Counted from the stretch's first letter, positions 10,648 through 21,858 are shown. The stretch is DNA of 64,000 nt from Mesorhabditis belari (GCA_958450365.1 CAUEEP010000758.1:1262565-1326564), one strand, 5' to 3'. A program made the numbers and translations. The notes: a model not told the origin generated them from the sequence alone.

Positions 10648-12328
10648 CCCAGTCCACCATTGTTGATTAATCCATTGTCACCAAGTTTCAATCGACTACC
10701 TCCAGTCGCTGCACAAGCTGATCCAATCCCCTGCACAGCCCTCGCCAAAAACAAAATAAGATAACTTTTTCCAAAAGCGAATAAAAGTGTTGAAAAGATC
10801 ATGATCAAGTATCCAAAGGATAAAGGAACAGAAAAACCGATTCTGAAAAATTCTTTGCTAAAAGGTTATGATTGAAAAACCTTGTCGTAAGTGGACCGAT
10901 CAACGGCTGAGCGAAGACTTGAACTAGACATTTTGATCCAACCAGAAAACCCAATCGTAAATTTTCATCAAGAATTTGATCGTGTCTTTGGCTTTGACTC
11001 TAGAATTTAGATGGAGGAATTGTTTGGAAAATCTTACTGAATTTGAAGTGGAGGTTTCGAGGAAAAATGCGGGAAGAACTGGCTCTGTAAGTTGAACAAA
11101 ATAGATAAGCAAAAAAAAGCTTTTTATTCCGGGCAAGTTTATTTTGAGTAAGCTAAAAAGTGGATAAATGCTATGCTTGTTTCACTTTGAGTTCTCATAA
11201 ATGGAAAAAAATCTTACGTTAGTAAACCTGAAAGATCTCTAGAATTGTTTTTAGAGAATTGAATAGTTTTATGAAAAGTTCTAGAGAGTTTTACAGTTTT
11301 TTCACATCTATAATACAAAATTTCCAATTCAGATAGCTTCTTACAAAGTTTTAAACAAGTTAAACACATCGTTTATGTTTAAAATTTAGTAAGTAGTAAA
11401 TAATGACACAATTCTACTTCTAGGTACCGACTCGAGCGTACTTTCTATGTAATTTCTAAGCTTTCAGAAGAGAATCAAGATTTTAGCAGAATACAATTAC
11501 AGAATTACAAAATATAGGATACAATGACAGATTTTTAAACAAAAATCTAGGGAAAACCTCTCACAAAAATCTGAAGAGGAAGAGAGACAAAAGAGTACAA
11601 AAAAGCGGCTTATATTGCCGAAAAACCAGATCAGATTACGGTAGCTTATCCACAGTTTAGCTTAAACTGAATAGCTTAAATTGAACTGAATGACCACAGA
11701 TTCTGTGAGTTCACTTCTCTATAAAAAACCCACCTACAGCCGTTAGTAAAGAATAGTCAAGCAATAGCCCAATATAGACAACTACCAATAACAATTTGTT
11801 ACGTAGAGATGAGTTTAAATTCATTATGAATTAATATTAAAGATCAAGAGCAATAGAAAAATTCAATTCCTGCATTTTTTTGCATTGCCTTTTACCAGGG
11901 TCGGAAAATGAATGAACTCTGATAAGAGATTGTATTGCCGCCTTTCCAAAAGAGCTGTCTTTTACTCGAACCAAAATGTAGTAGACAAAAATTGGCTTCT
12001 TCAAATTGTGACAAAGTTTAGTTATTATAAAAAATCATTTAGATTTATCCTGGAATCCCGTATCCTCATCATCTTAGTAGCCAATGTTATAAAATCAAGA
12101 ACGAGTTTTACAATGATAGCTTATCTGATAGAGCTTTCATCGGGCATCGAATCTGCTTTTGTTTTTCTGGAAGAGCTCTATCCCTATCATCTATCATCCG
12201 TATATGGGATACAAAATTTGACATTTTCGGAGGGTTTACAAGCTTTGCTTATCATTATACTGGAAGTGAGCCCACTCAGTGATCCTAGTCTTTCAGCTTT
12301 AGTTCTGACCCTGACTCCTTTTGACTGT

Positions 12329-12374
12329 ATCCAGTACAATTTGACCTGATATATCAGGTCAAATTGTACTGGAT
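12329..12374. repeat. Perfect 46-bp palindrome
   Basis: ATCCAGTACAATTTGACCTG, then ATA, is followed directly by its exact reverse complement, with no spacer. The same 46 bp occurs at 31236-31281 in the opposite IR1 arm. It could extrude as a cruciform or be two head-to-head element ends. Confidence 0.95.
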
Positions 12375-12964
12375 GATTTTTCGTGTTTTTCATACACAAC
12401 TTCAATCATAACAAATTTTTTATTCAAAACATTAACTAATCAAAATAACATCCATTACATACAATGTCAGCATACGACAAGTTTTTCGACTCCATGTATG
12501 TAGTTGGCAGAAGTTCTAGAGTTGATAAAAGGTTCAGTAGCATTTTGAACCTCCACCGTATCTTTGAATATTTGGTCTCTGAGAAAGGAATCAAGGTGCT
12601 TGAATACCGTAAAGGCTGTATTAGAATGACACCCTTCGAAATCTAGACTTTAGACCCCCCCTCCTTCTGGGACCCGTCAAAGACCCGTCCCGTCCCGAAG
12701 AGCGGAAGAAGTAAAATAAAAATGAGACGTTTTTTATTTGTATTTTGTTTCCCGTTTTCTAAATTGTGACCATTTTTCTGCTGCCGATTTAATAAATTCA
12801 GTTCAAAGCCCTCATCACACTACAAGAAACATCAAAAAACATTTTTATCATATAGTTTTATACCACCGAGTTTTTTACCAAGAAATACGTGTTAGAATCC
12901 TATTTACGAAGGTGGAATTAGGTTCGGGACGGAATTTGCCCATGTCTAGTATGTTGCCATGAAC

Positions 12965-13137
12965 TATACTTTTGAAGTACCGCCCCCGATTCTCTGGGGA
13001 CACTTTTTGATAATTTGAAAAAATTTTGTCTATGGCAGAATTTTAGAAGAGTCCTAGAGAAAAAAGAAAACGAAGCATTTCAGTATCAAAATGTGTCACC
13101 ATATGGGGACACTTGTGGGCGGTACTTCAAAAGTATA
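12965..13137. mobile_element. Foldback MITE, copy 1 (TIR CTATACTTTTGAAGTACCGC)
   Basis: Terminal inverted repeats of about 50 bp: TATACTTTTGAAGTACCGCC at the left and its inverse at the right, with GGGGACACTTTTTGATA inside each arm. Related copies lie at about 22924-23090 and 30471-30632, and a solo end at about 27631-27676. There is no coding capacity. Confidence 0.85.
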
Positions 13138-13550
13138 GTATGAACTCAAATTCAATCCGTTGAACTCAGAATTTCAATCACGTTTCATTTTTATTTAAGT
13201 AGATTTTCATCAATAACAGGACATAAACTTAGAAAATTAGAATCATTAAACATTAAATTTCGATTAGATTTCGTTTAATTTTAATTTTGTTAAGAATTTT
13301 TGTAAATTTCAGTTATTCTATTCCTCATTCTGCGCAACAACAAATCAAAAATGATTCATCATGTGACGCCTTTGATCATCGATAAAAATGATCAACGTCT
13401 TAATGCCGTACTGACATCTCCACCGTATCTTTGAATATTTGGTCTCTGAGAAAGCAATCAAGGTGCTTGAATACCGTAAATGCTGTATTAGAATGACACC
13501 CCTCTGACCCCTCGAAATCTAGACTTTAGACCCCCCCCCTTGTGGGGGTT

Positions 13551-13989
13551 CCATGGATAGATCTAGACCTAAAACCCACTAACATTTTATCGGCAGTAAA
13601 ATTTAAAACACTATTTTTGAAATAATCGAAAAATAATTTTTTGAAAAACAATCATAAGGGTCCCCCACATGGTTTTTTTTTTTGGAGATTCAAAGGGGGT
13701 CGCGGGTAATAAAACAATTTCACTTTTAAACGTGCTTTTTTGTACGTTTTGGGCCATTGTTTAAAATAGTTTTTAAAGAATTCTAAATTTTTGATTCATG
13801 TGATCTTCCCTTACCTACTTTTTGGATCCGTCAATTTTAAGGATTGAAAAATAGAATGACATATCAAAGTGCCATGACAAGTGCATTGACCTTATCAATG
13901 AAAAAAGGTAATCAGAAAATTTTGAGAAAATTTGCTAACTCCCTAGCACTTGTTTTTTTTTTTACAAAAATGAACCTGAAATTCAGCTA
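13551..13989. other. Non-coding stretch leading into a truncated receptor exon
   Basis: AT-rich sequence with a short inverted C/G-run pair (gtgggggttcc near 13545, ggtcccccac near 13660). From about 13855 it resembles the TM3 exon of the receptor gene at 18.1 kb (SAMTSALTLSMKKG). No intact gene. Confidence 0.5.
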
Positions 13990-14147
13990 CAGTCGACTAT
14001 CTCTATAACGGAACTCTATATAGCGGAAAACTCTATGTAACGGAATGGAATTTTGGTCCCGGCCGACGCTAAGCTATATAAAACGGCACTCTATATAACG
14101 GAAACATTTTTTGATCCCTTCCATTCCCTTATAGAGAAAGTCGACTG
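13990..14147. mobile_element. Pogo/Tigger-like MITE with TA target duplication
   Basis: Begins CAGTCGACTATCTCTATAAC and ends with the inverse AGTCGACTG, flanked by TA at 13988-13989 and 14148-14149. The CAGTCGAC terminus and internal TATAACGGAA words are typical of pogo/Tigger MITEs (family knowledge). At 158 bp it is non-autonomous. Confidence 0.8.
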
Positions 14148-14531
14148 TATGTTGTAAAATGTAGCTGTCCTGTCCCACTTTTGCCTTCTTCGCTTAGAAT
14201 TTTCAGTATATATAAAAATTTAGCTATGATTTCGTAAATATGGATGGCTTGTTGGATGTTATAGAGAGGAAAAGGTAAATTTAGGCAACCTTTTACGTGA
14301 ACAAAATAACCATTTTGTGGATGGCGTATTCTTTTGAAAGATGAGATCGGCTGGAATCCAATGTCTTTCTGTAAACCGTCTTACAATCAATCTACACGAC
14401 TGGAACGTGCACCAAAACCGTGAGTTTTTGAAAGTAAAACTCATCGGAAAATAACCAATTTTAAGTTCCACGTGATTGGCACCCGGATGAAGTGAGTAAA
14501 AAGTTCAAAGTAAAGTAGATGCTTTGATGTA

Positions 14532-15403
14532 CAGGGTGCGCCATAATTGTCACAACAAGAAAAAGTTCTGATTTTAAGGCTGACAAGAGTAACAAGACGT
14601 TTTTAACTGAATATCATCTATTGTACATTAACAATTATAAATCAACTATCAAATTCGAATCGGCCACCATTAGCATTTGAGAAGGCTCGCAGGCGTTTCG
14701 AGAAGGCGTCAACGGTGGCGACCAAATAGGCTGGATCGAGCTCTTCTCATGCTTTCAGCAATGATTTCTTCAAGCTTTTGATGTTTTGTGAGACTTTGAA
14801 CACGCTTTGGCTTCTAGAACCGACCACACTGAAAGATCCATTAGTCCATGGTGAACAAGATATTGTAATGGTCGATTCCATTGAAACACATCAATAACTG
14901 ATCTGCTCTCAATTCTCGCTTGTTTTTAGCGGCATTCGAAAGAAGTTGTGCCTCGTTTTTCTTGTAAGCAGTAAGTTTGAGCTTATTTTTGAGGATCAAT
15001 GAGGACTTGAAATCGCCATCTTCTTTGCCATTTGCCCTGCCAACTGGTTTGGCTTCTTCTGAATTCGGTTCCTCACTCGGACGTCTACCGCTTCTTGGTG
15101 CATCAGCAATTGTTCCCGTAGATTCGTAGCGTTGAATAGTGTGGAAAATGACACTTCTGTCGACTTTAAGACGCTTATGAATCTCTGGCGCCGAGACTCC
15201 TCGCTTGTGCGATTTGATGATCGATTGTCGATTGGGGATTTTCCAGCCATTCTAAAAAAACAACAAATTTTATATGAAAAAAGTTTCAATTATGTTCCAA
15301 ATATAATAAAAACACAAGAAAAAACAGAAGTTAAACTTAAATCAACGACTTATTGTCCTTGAACGCGCGTGATACCTTGTTGCGACAATTATGACGCACC
15401 CTG
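14532..15403 (-). mobile_element. Degenerate Tc1/mariner-family transposon
   Basis: The TIRs are about 28 bp: CAGGGTGCGCCATAATTGTC at the left and the inverse of CAGGGTGCGTCATAATTGTC at the right. Minus-strand frames encode a helix-turn-helix transposase N-terminus (RGVSAPEIHKRLKVDRSVI, then YESTGTIADAPRSGRRP), a second HTH (RIQKKPNQLAGQMAKKMAIS, LKLTAYKKNEAQLL) and a C-terminal end (AYLVATVDAFSKRLRAC). Frame changes and a missing middle (the DDD/E core) make it inactive. TA is present at the left flank, but AA replaces it at the right. Confidence 0.85.
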
Positions 15404-15489
15404 AACATCCGAAAATCTCAATTGAGATCAAAAATTTAGGGCTGCCATTTACGCTCATCATACAATCTGCCAGCAATATTTTAAATCTA

Positions 15490-15848
15490 TTGAAATAAAA
15501 TATTTTAACAATTGAATTTCTTTACGATAATTTCCATTCTTAACTTGGTTGAATGTTTAATTCAATAAATTTTTGATACGCTGACGTGAGCACATTGGCT
15601 AATTGATAAGAAGGGCAGACAAAAGAGTTATTTTAAAAGACCCTCAACCACTTGAAAATACTTGATCTTTTTACGTTTGAGATATCCAATTACGCTTATT
15701 CGTCTATCAAATAATGAAATTATTGTCGAAAACAGCACAGAAAAGTCCCGTTTTATCGAATGATTTTACGAGCTGTCGGCCAGCAGCAAAACAGTTTTGC
15801 TGTTGACTTCAGAGATAAGTTGATAATAGTTTACCTAATGAATGATCT
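15490..15848. other. Upstream region of the receptor gene, no exon recognised
   Basis: A signal-peptide exon would be expected here for the receptor family, but I cannot identify one with confidence. A TTGACTTCAG acceptor-like site lies at about 15810-15820. Confidence 0.4.
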
Positions 15849-18800
15849 ATGTTAAGTTGTTGGAGTATGAAATGTCGAAAACCGGGAGTTGATGTCGACT
15901 ATTTGGTGACCGCTTTGAAGTTGGCTGGACTTGAAGCTGAGGTTGGTGCTAAATATGTAAATAATTGTTAGTACATAAGCAAGAAATTGTTCTGCCTAGG
16001 GAAATGGCTACATTTATTAGTTAAAAACTGTAATTTATTAGATTAAACATTTTCAGGTGATCCCTTTTGATTACCATGTTTTCACAGCTATTGACATGAT
16101 CAGAAATGGAAGTGCTGATATTACTGTTCATGCTATCATTCAAAACCCTGAACGGCTGAAACTGGTAAAGAATTAATGTAGCTTGTATCATCCTTTTTTA
16201 TGAACTTTGTGCGCCTGAATCATTTGTTGGAAAACTAGTAATAAGTAGCTCAACGTACTGCTTAGCTGCAACTTGCAACTGCAACTTGCTTAGCGGTAAA
16301 ACCTTTATTTGTTTGTATATTTTGAGAAGCAAGTTTAGTATTAGGTTGTCGGGTTTTAAATGCAAATTTTTCGCAAAATCTTTTGTCTAAGAGAACAAAG
16401 CTATTAAAATTAGTTTGTTTTGTACCATTAGAAAGGTAAATCTCTGTGCTACATTGGGCTTCTCAGCGTTTTTGAAAAGCTTTAGTTTTGGCAATTTTTC
16501 AGGGATCCAAAGAAAAGTAGTCAAAATCGTTAAAATTCGTTCAGTTGGCAACTTTTTCGATGAAAAGTTAGCACTAATTTTTTTGCTTAAATGAAAGACC
16601 AAGCATTTGTTTTTTCTTTTTCAGCCAAATCCGTCCAGCCGTTTCAAGCCATTTCAAGCGTCCAGTAGTTTCTAAATGTTTCAAATTTCAAATTTGTTTG
16701 AAAAGTCTCTTAAATGAGCAAATACCTTTATTTTCATGCATTCTTCAAACAAAAAATTCAGAAAGAACGGCTGAACGGATTTGGCTGAAAATTTGCTGAC
16801 ACATGCAAAAAGAGTTTTTCAAAAGTTCGAGTAAAAAACATTCCAAATCGATTCCGCAAAAAAGGTAGTTGTCGGTGGGTTTCGCTTTTTGATGATTTTG
16901 ACTCTTTGTCTTTGTGCTCCCGAAAAATCCCCAAAACCGAAGTTTTTTTAAAATCGCTGAAAAGCCGAAGGTAGAATCCACATTTACCTTTCCAATGGTA
17001 CAAGCCGGACAAATTTTACACGCTTTGTTCTCTTGGAAAAAATATTATTGCAAAGAATTCGCACTCAAAACCCGACAACCTAATAGTTTCATTTGAAGAA
17101 TTTTCAGAAAAACTTGAATTTCTGCTTAAATTCTTTTCAAAAGTTACTCAACTTTGCTTAAGCATATCTTAAATTAGATAATATTACCGTAAATACTGTA
17201 ATAGTACCCCACCCCCATAATGACGATGTGGAGTGTTGCGTAGTCTAGCTTTGAACGAGTTTTTCTCGACACTGGTTTATGCTACAATGCGCGCTTAGGT
17301 ATCAAAAAATAGCCCTGAATTTCAGCTATTTTTTGATACCAAAGATGCATTTTTTGAAAGTACGGGCGCTTTGAAAAAAATGTAATACTAAAAAACTTTT
17401 GCGACTACGCGACTGTACAAAGGGGGTGGGGTACTATTACAGTATTTACGGTAGGTCGTTCGGATATAAACAAGCGTTGCTAAACAGAGATTTATCTTTC
17501 AAATGGTACAAGCCGGACTACTTTTAATAGCTTTGTTCTCTTTGAAAAAGATTTTTGCGAAAAATTTGCATTGAAAACCCGACAACCTAATAATAAGGAT
17601 TCAGGTTGATTTCACGATACCCATAAATTACGTTGTTTATGGCTATATGGTGACAGAGGACGAGGAGTTTCAAGTAAAAAAACCATTAAAGAGTTTTCAA
17701 TCAAATACAATTTTTAGATCAAGGATTTTATTCTGAATTCTTTCCAACCTGTGGTCCTTTTTTTATTGTTAATTGCACTTTTCATCAGGTGATATTTTGG
17801 ATTTTTAATTTTTCAATTACGTAAAACAATGAGATTAAATCTACATTTGTAAAAAGTTTTTTTTTTCCTTTTCGAAAATTTATAAAACTTTAGTTCATTT
17901 GCTTTTTGGTTCTTCTCAAAAAGAAGACTAAACCAAAACTTTTGGGGCTGGGTGTTAATTTCGTGGAGAATTCTACTTACACAGGATACACCACATCACA
18001 AAATGTAGGAAAAATCTTTTTTGATAAATAAAAAGTCTTAGAAGATACACTCTCGCTAACGCTTTATTCTTGTTTTCGTGGATTTGGTTCTGTTTTTTCT
18101 TCACACAATATTTTGAAACCGCCATGACAAGTGCCTTGACTTTGTCGACGAAAAAGGGGTGATCGGGAGTATTTTATTTTTAAAATTAATTTATCATTGT
18201 TGGCTGATAACGAAAAGATTTCGAAAAACCTTGCACTTGCATGAAAAACTCATAGTTTTCCAAGGCGAAAATTTCTTTATAACCTGACTGTGCTAATTTT
18301 TCAAAGAATCTCAAAATTTAGCTATGATTTTGTGAACCTCGACGGTTTGTTGGATGCTGTGGAGAGAAAAGGTAAATGGATGTTTTTCTGTTGTCTACTT
18401 GATATTGATATTCGCAAAGCTTCTTCATAAAATTGACATTTGGTTAAGTAAAATTCCTAAAAACGTTAACTTAATTGAAATGGCCCTGAAATGACCCGCG
18501 GCGAAATGAATTAAAGCGAAATGAATTGGCGGCGAAATGAATTAAGGCAAAATGAACTGCTGCGAAATGAATTAAGGCGAAATGAATTACGGCGAAATGA
18601 ATTGGCGGCGAAATGAAATTGCGGTGAAATGACCTGGAATCTTTGAGGATGGCGTATTCGTTTGGAAGAGAATGGTTACAATCCAATGAATTTCTGCAAA
18701 CCGACTCACAATCAATGCAAACGGCTGGAACGTGCACTGAAACAGTGAGTTTGATTTGTTTCTTTTTAAATTGAAAACTGGTATACCTTCAAAAGTTAAT

Positions 18801-19684
18801 CATTGTTTGTAGTTTGTACATCTATTTGTTTATATTTTTATATTACCTAATCAATTTCAGGGCAATTCTAGCGGCAGAAGACTACCAACTTGGAATGGTG
18901 AGTGGCAAGCTCACGAAGATAGGTTCGACTAAACTTGGTTATCGGTATTATTTATTGCAAGATAGAAAACTATTGCCAACAGAATATCTTGACATTTGTT
19001 ATTATTCGATAGTTTTTCTACCATAATCAGTTTTCTATTTTGACCAGCTGTGACCGGTAAGCAAATCTATTCTCGACTAAATATACCATCTAGAAGTTCT
19101 CCCCACAAACGGTGATGTTTGCCGGTATGCACGAGAATCTCATTCAAACCGATGTCGTCGTCATGGACAAAGCCAACAAGATCTTATTCATAAAAGACTC
19201 ATCTATTCAACCAAGTCACCTTGCTTTTGCACTGAACAAGTTCGTAATTCAGTAAGTTTTGAATCTGAGAAGTGTTTAGAGATCTACCGAGAGATGTACT
19301 TGAAAAACTCAATAGAGGTCTTGAGACAATTCAAGGATCGTATGCTAATTTTGCTGGCAGGTACGGTTAGGGCTGATTAGGTAGTTATGATTGTGAGTTT
19401 TACGTTCGTGTTTTTACAGAGTTCATGTCCTTTTTAGGTATGCACATCCGTATATCCCATACCGTCGTTCTGTTCACTCATCAAGTGAATTTTATGAACT
19501 TGGCCTAATCTATTTGTGGCCTCTCTTTCGTCTCTGTGTCATCTTTATCGGTTGCTCAATTGGTGTGCTTTTTGTGGAGATTCTTTTGGTGAGCAACACA
19601 ATAATTTTTTTGATTTACCTAACCGATTTGGTACTACAAGTTTAGGGTTGCCGATCTCGAGCATCATACAATCTAGCAAGATAA
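15849..19684 (+). CDS. Ionotropic glutamate receptor-like membrane protein (nematode solute-binding/iGluR family)
   Basis: Ligand-binding segments typical of iGluR relatives: PGVDVDYLVTALKLAGLEAE, then NGSADITVHAIIQNPERLKL, then VDFTIPINYVVYGYMV. A TM1 exon follows (about 17717-17786, QPVVLFLLLIALFI). A TM3 exon (about 18050-18157) reads FSWIWFCFFFTQYFETAMTS and ALTLSTKKG, in place of the canonical SYTANLAAF. Extracellular S2 pieces are WRIRLEENGYNPMNFCKP, AILAAEDYQLGM and FAGMHENLIQTDVVVMDK. Finally, TM4 (LFRLCVIFIGCSIGVLFVEI) is followed by a short tail ending at 19684. Introns are phase-consistent through the S2 half; the P-loop segment is only partly resolved. The N-terminal signal exon was not found, so the true start is probably upstream of 15849. 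One intron (16166-17606) is bloated by MITEs and another by a minisatellite. The family is known in C. elegans as iGluR-domain proteins of unknown ligand. Confidence 0.7.
16341..17083. mobile_element. TTAGGTTGT-type Tc1/mariner-like MITE
   Basis: Starts TTAGGTTGTCGGGTTTTAAA after TA (16339-16340) and ends AAAACCCGACAACCTAA before TA (17084-17085). About 100 bp of each end form inverted repeats. It sits in the receptor intron and has no transposase. A further right-type end occurs at about 17487-17590, so either a second nested copy or a longer composite (16341-17590) is present. Confidence 0.8.
17187..17451. mobile_element. TIR MITE with TA target duplication and inner hairpin
   Basis: The left end CCGTAAATACTGTAATAGTA and the right end, its inverse, form TIRs of about 37 bp, flanked by TA at 17185-17186 and 17452-17453. 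Inside, GGTATCAAAAAATAGC and its inverse (about 17298-17340) form a second hairpin. Confidence 0.85.
18499..18632. repeat. Minisatellite of about 16-bp units (GGCGAAATGAATTAA)
   Basis: At least seven imperfect copies of GCGAAATGAATT(A/G)(A/G) lie inside the receptor intron. Translated on the minus strand it reads IHFA repeats, which is an artefact of the tandem units, not a protein. Confidence 0.9.
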
Positions 19685-20495
19685 TTCTCTGCGGCGCTTC
19701 GGATACTTTTTGATGCTAAGAATAACTTCTTCATTTGTTTGTTTATGATGAAATTTTACTTTCCTTTGCCATTTAACCAATGCATGCGCACTACACAAAG
19801 TTTAGTAATCAGAAGTTTCTAAATTATTCAGAAAAAGAGATGACTGGTAATGGATATAGCAGGAATAATATCGCATACACAAAAAAGTCCAAACACAGAC
19901 TTGAACCCAAGAGCATCCGCTTTGTAACTAAACGCACTGCCATTACACCACCGCACAATCAATCCGTCTCGCTATCTAGCCTCAAATATACAAAATTTAT
20001 ACAAAATGCTTTGCTCTTGTTGGAATTATGGTAAAATGTCCACGCTTTAGAATGCCACTTGCTGAAAACTGCTTCCTCACATTCAAAGTGATACTAGTTT
20101 TTTTGGGCTGACCCAAACTTCATGTTTTTGGCTTTAAAACACGTGCAAGACATCAAAGAACAATAATCATCGGCTCGATTTTTCCTATTTCGTCCCGCAA
20201 TAAGAATATAGGGCTCGTACTGAAAAGCGACCGAATTTTATAAAGGGTAAATCGTAAAATCGGCATAAAGAGTTTTCGATTAGACGGATCTCAAAAATTC
20301 TTTCAGATTTGGATTCAGAATAAAATTCTGCGTTGATTGGTCAGTTATACATCGGAATCCTATAGAAATCTATTTTTTTTGCCTTATTTCGCGACGATTT
20401 GCATTGCCAACCTGAGCAATCATAGAAAGACAGTTGTGCATTTGCCGAGTTTTTGCACTGAGGTCATTAACCAATGATTACAGCAAACAGAATGA
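19685..20495. other. Gene-free stretch containing the outer part of inverted repeat IR2
   Basis: 19847-20068 is repeated in inversion at about 25130-25350. A tRNA-like block with A- and B-box resemblance (minus strand, about 19895-19965) lies in it but does not fold as a tRNA. I see nothing else. Confidence 0.5.
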
Positions 20496-21450
20496 ATGGC
20501 AAGTAAAGAAGATTTACTAGGAAAATTCGTTAATCGTTTAAAAAAGATTCTTAACCAAAATTTCGATAGCATTGATGATTTGAGTCTACCGTGGTTGGAG
20601 CTAGCTATCAGTTTGAGGATTATCCTAAATTTTAACAATCCGTATTGTGGCGATCTTTCTAACGTGGTTGTTGTCATATCCGATCAAACACTTCTGATGT
20701 TGATGCGTCTATTGAATTCAACCCCGAAGCCAAAACCAGAAGAGACGCCGGTTGGTTTTACGTTTTTTTATTTTATTTTAATAATTCAGGAAATCTTGGA
20801 GGATCTTCCGCTAATCAAGAACGAAGTCAAGATCAAAGACAGGGCCAAAATGAAAACGATTATGGAAGCGGATGAAGTAAGTTTGTTTAAAGTTTTCTCG
20901 TTTAAATTAATTAATTTGAGGTGGAAACTTCGGAGGTTGCACAGCAAAAAGTCAAAGAAGAAGCTAAGAATGAACAGCAAGTCAAAGTAGAGCTTGATTT
21001 AAAATTGGAGACGGTATGGTTTAACCTCATCATTGAAACTTTATTAGGTACGCGGTAAGAAGTAACTGATAGGAGGGTAAGAAGGTGGCAATTTAACATC
21101 AAAAATTGTTACTGGTACACCCCTCGAAAAGAAAGTTCTAAAAAGCGATAAATCTGATGCCTCACGAACAGAGCGCATACTCTTGATGGTCTACTAGAAA
21201 GGCATACCTGTGCATCTTTGGCATTTAAGCAACGCTAAAGAAATTTGAGTTTAGATATATTTCGTTACATGCATGCATCTATTTTTTAGATTGGCGTTAT
21301 GCTTTTCAAGAGAGAAGATGTGCTGATTGATGTCCTGTGTACTGGGTGGTGGAATAAACCACTATGTTTACTTATATATATTCCATGACCGGCTTTGTCA
21401 AATCTAATAAAAAATGTGGTTTAGCAAAATTAAATGGCACTACTTCCAGA
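19847..21450 (+). repeat. Left arm of inverted repeat IR2
   Basis: Pairs with 24380-25350 in reverse. The right arm lacks left-arm bases about 20069-20606 (540 bp), including the first exon of gene E. The arms are very similar over the gene E introns and 3' flank, including the GTACACCCCTCGAAAAGAAA block at about 21115. Confidence 0.8.
20496..21065 (+). CDS. Unassigned protein, family E
   Basis: Four exons with consistent phases: the start MASKEDLLGKFVNRLKKIL, then a hydrophobic helical segment LPWLELAISLRIILNFNN, a VVVVISDQTLLMLMRLLN segment, a PKPKPEETP linker, and an acidic/basic C-terminus (VAQQKVKEEAKNEQQVKVEL) ending in KK at 21065. About 147 residues. I do not recognise the family. 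It lies in the left arm of IR2. The inverted copy at 24600-25140 has lost its first half, so this copy is the only intact one. The start follows no obvious acceptor. Confidence 0.5.
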
Positions 21451-21858
21451 ACGCTTGAATTCCTTGCTCATGATAGGTTTCAGTTCGCTTTTGCTTCTCG
21501 AGCCAAGGAGAGGTTTATATTTTTGCATTCAATTTAATTCAATTTAATTCTTAACCACTTTTTGTAAATAAAGATGTTTGGTGGATTTTGCAAACTATTT
21601 TATTGACAATGATCTTTGTGAGTCCGAAGGTTCTCACAGAAACATATACCAACACATAAACAGAAGCACAGAGATACACAAACAAACAAACAGCGTTTCC
21701 TGGTTGATGATTAAGATCAAAATCTTGTTCTTCGACGATTGTTGTGTGTCGACGACGATTGTCGTTGTGCACTTGTCTTCGATGTCGCTTTTCTCAAACT
21801 TCTCAAGGCCAGCGGCCTCGAAATCATTCGCATCACGATGCTCAAAACTATCTAAAAT

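Larger units (their letters stand above)
9676..10985 (-). pseudogene. cat-1: Vesicular monoamine transporter fragment
   Basis: Three exons match consecutive pieces of VMAT, the MFS proton antiporter that loads amines into synaptic vesicles. About 10985-10881 encodes ILDENLRLGFLVGSKCLVQ and PLIGPL (TM2 region); 10842-10700 encodes RIGFSVPLSFGYLIMIFSTL, FAFGKSYLILFLARAVQGIG and SACAATG; 9759-9676 encodes GMGMLAQQYSDDKQRARYMG and IAMGGMALG. RxxQGIGSxC and GMGMLA favour VMAT over the acetylcholine transporter. The intron between the second and third exons carries a TIR element and a 19-bp tandem repeat. No 5' or 3' exons continue: duplicated DNA lies on one side and the large inverted repeat starts at about 11204 on the other. 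I therefore read it as a stranded fragment. Confidence 0.7.
11204..13416 (+). repeat. Left arm of large inverted repeat IR1
   Basis: About 2.2 kb is present in inverted orientation at 30174-32410. Matching landmarks include GTAGTAAATAATGACACAAT (about 11391), the 46-bp palindrome at 12329-12374, the MITE at 12965-13137 and, at the inner end, the first exon of gene family A (VTPLIIDKNDQRLNAVL, about 13355-13410). The arm has no convincing complete gene. A 145-codon frame at 11912-12349 is disrupted in the other arm by a 4-bp indel, arguing against coding. At 13417 the arm ends, and 13417-13545 is a second partial copy of 12555-12660. Confidence 0.85.
13855..15478 (+). pseudogene. Truncated ionotropic-receptor-like paralog, interrupted by transposons
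   Basis: Contains pieces homologous to the gene at 15849-19684: a TM3 piece (about 13875, SAMTSALTLSMKKG), DFVNMDGLLDVIE (about 14230), WRILLKDEIGWNPMSFCKPS (about 14325) and a terminal exon GCHLRSSYNLPAIF (about 15440-15478). The acceptor before WRILLK has lost its AG. A pogo-like MITE sits at 13990 and a mariner remnant separates the middle and last exons. The ligand-binding exons are missing. Confidence 0.65.

Noticed and set aside
11912..12349. 145-codon open frame in the IR1 left arm
   Set aside because: The inverted copy (31261-31703) has a 4-bp indel that breaks the frame, the sequence shows no family motif, and part of the frame crosses the palindrome.
18471..18737. Minus-strand ORF with IHFA repeats
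   Set aside because: It is the translation of a DNA minisatellite with about 16-bp units.
20911..21102. Ser/Thr/Cys-rich minus-strand ORF conserved in both IR2 arms
   Set aside because: It is the antisense shadow of gene E exons. Its conservation follows from duplication.
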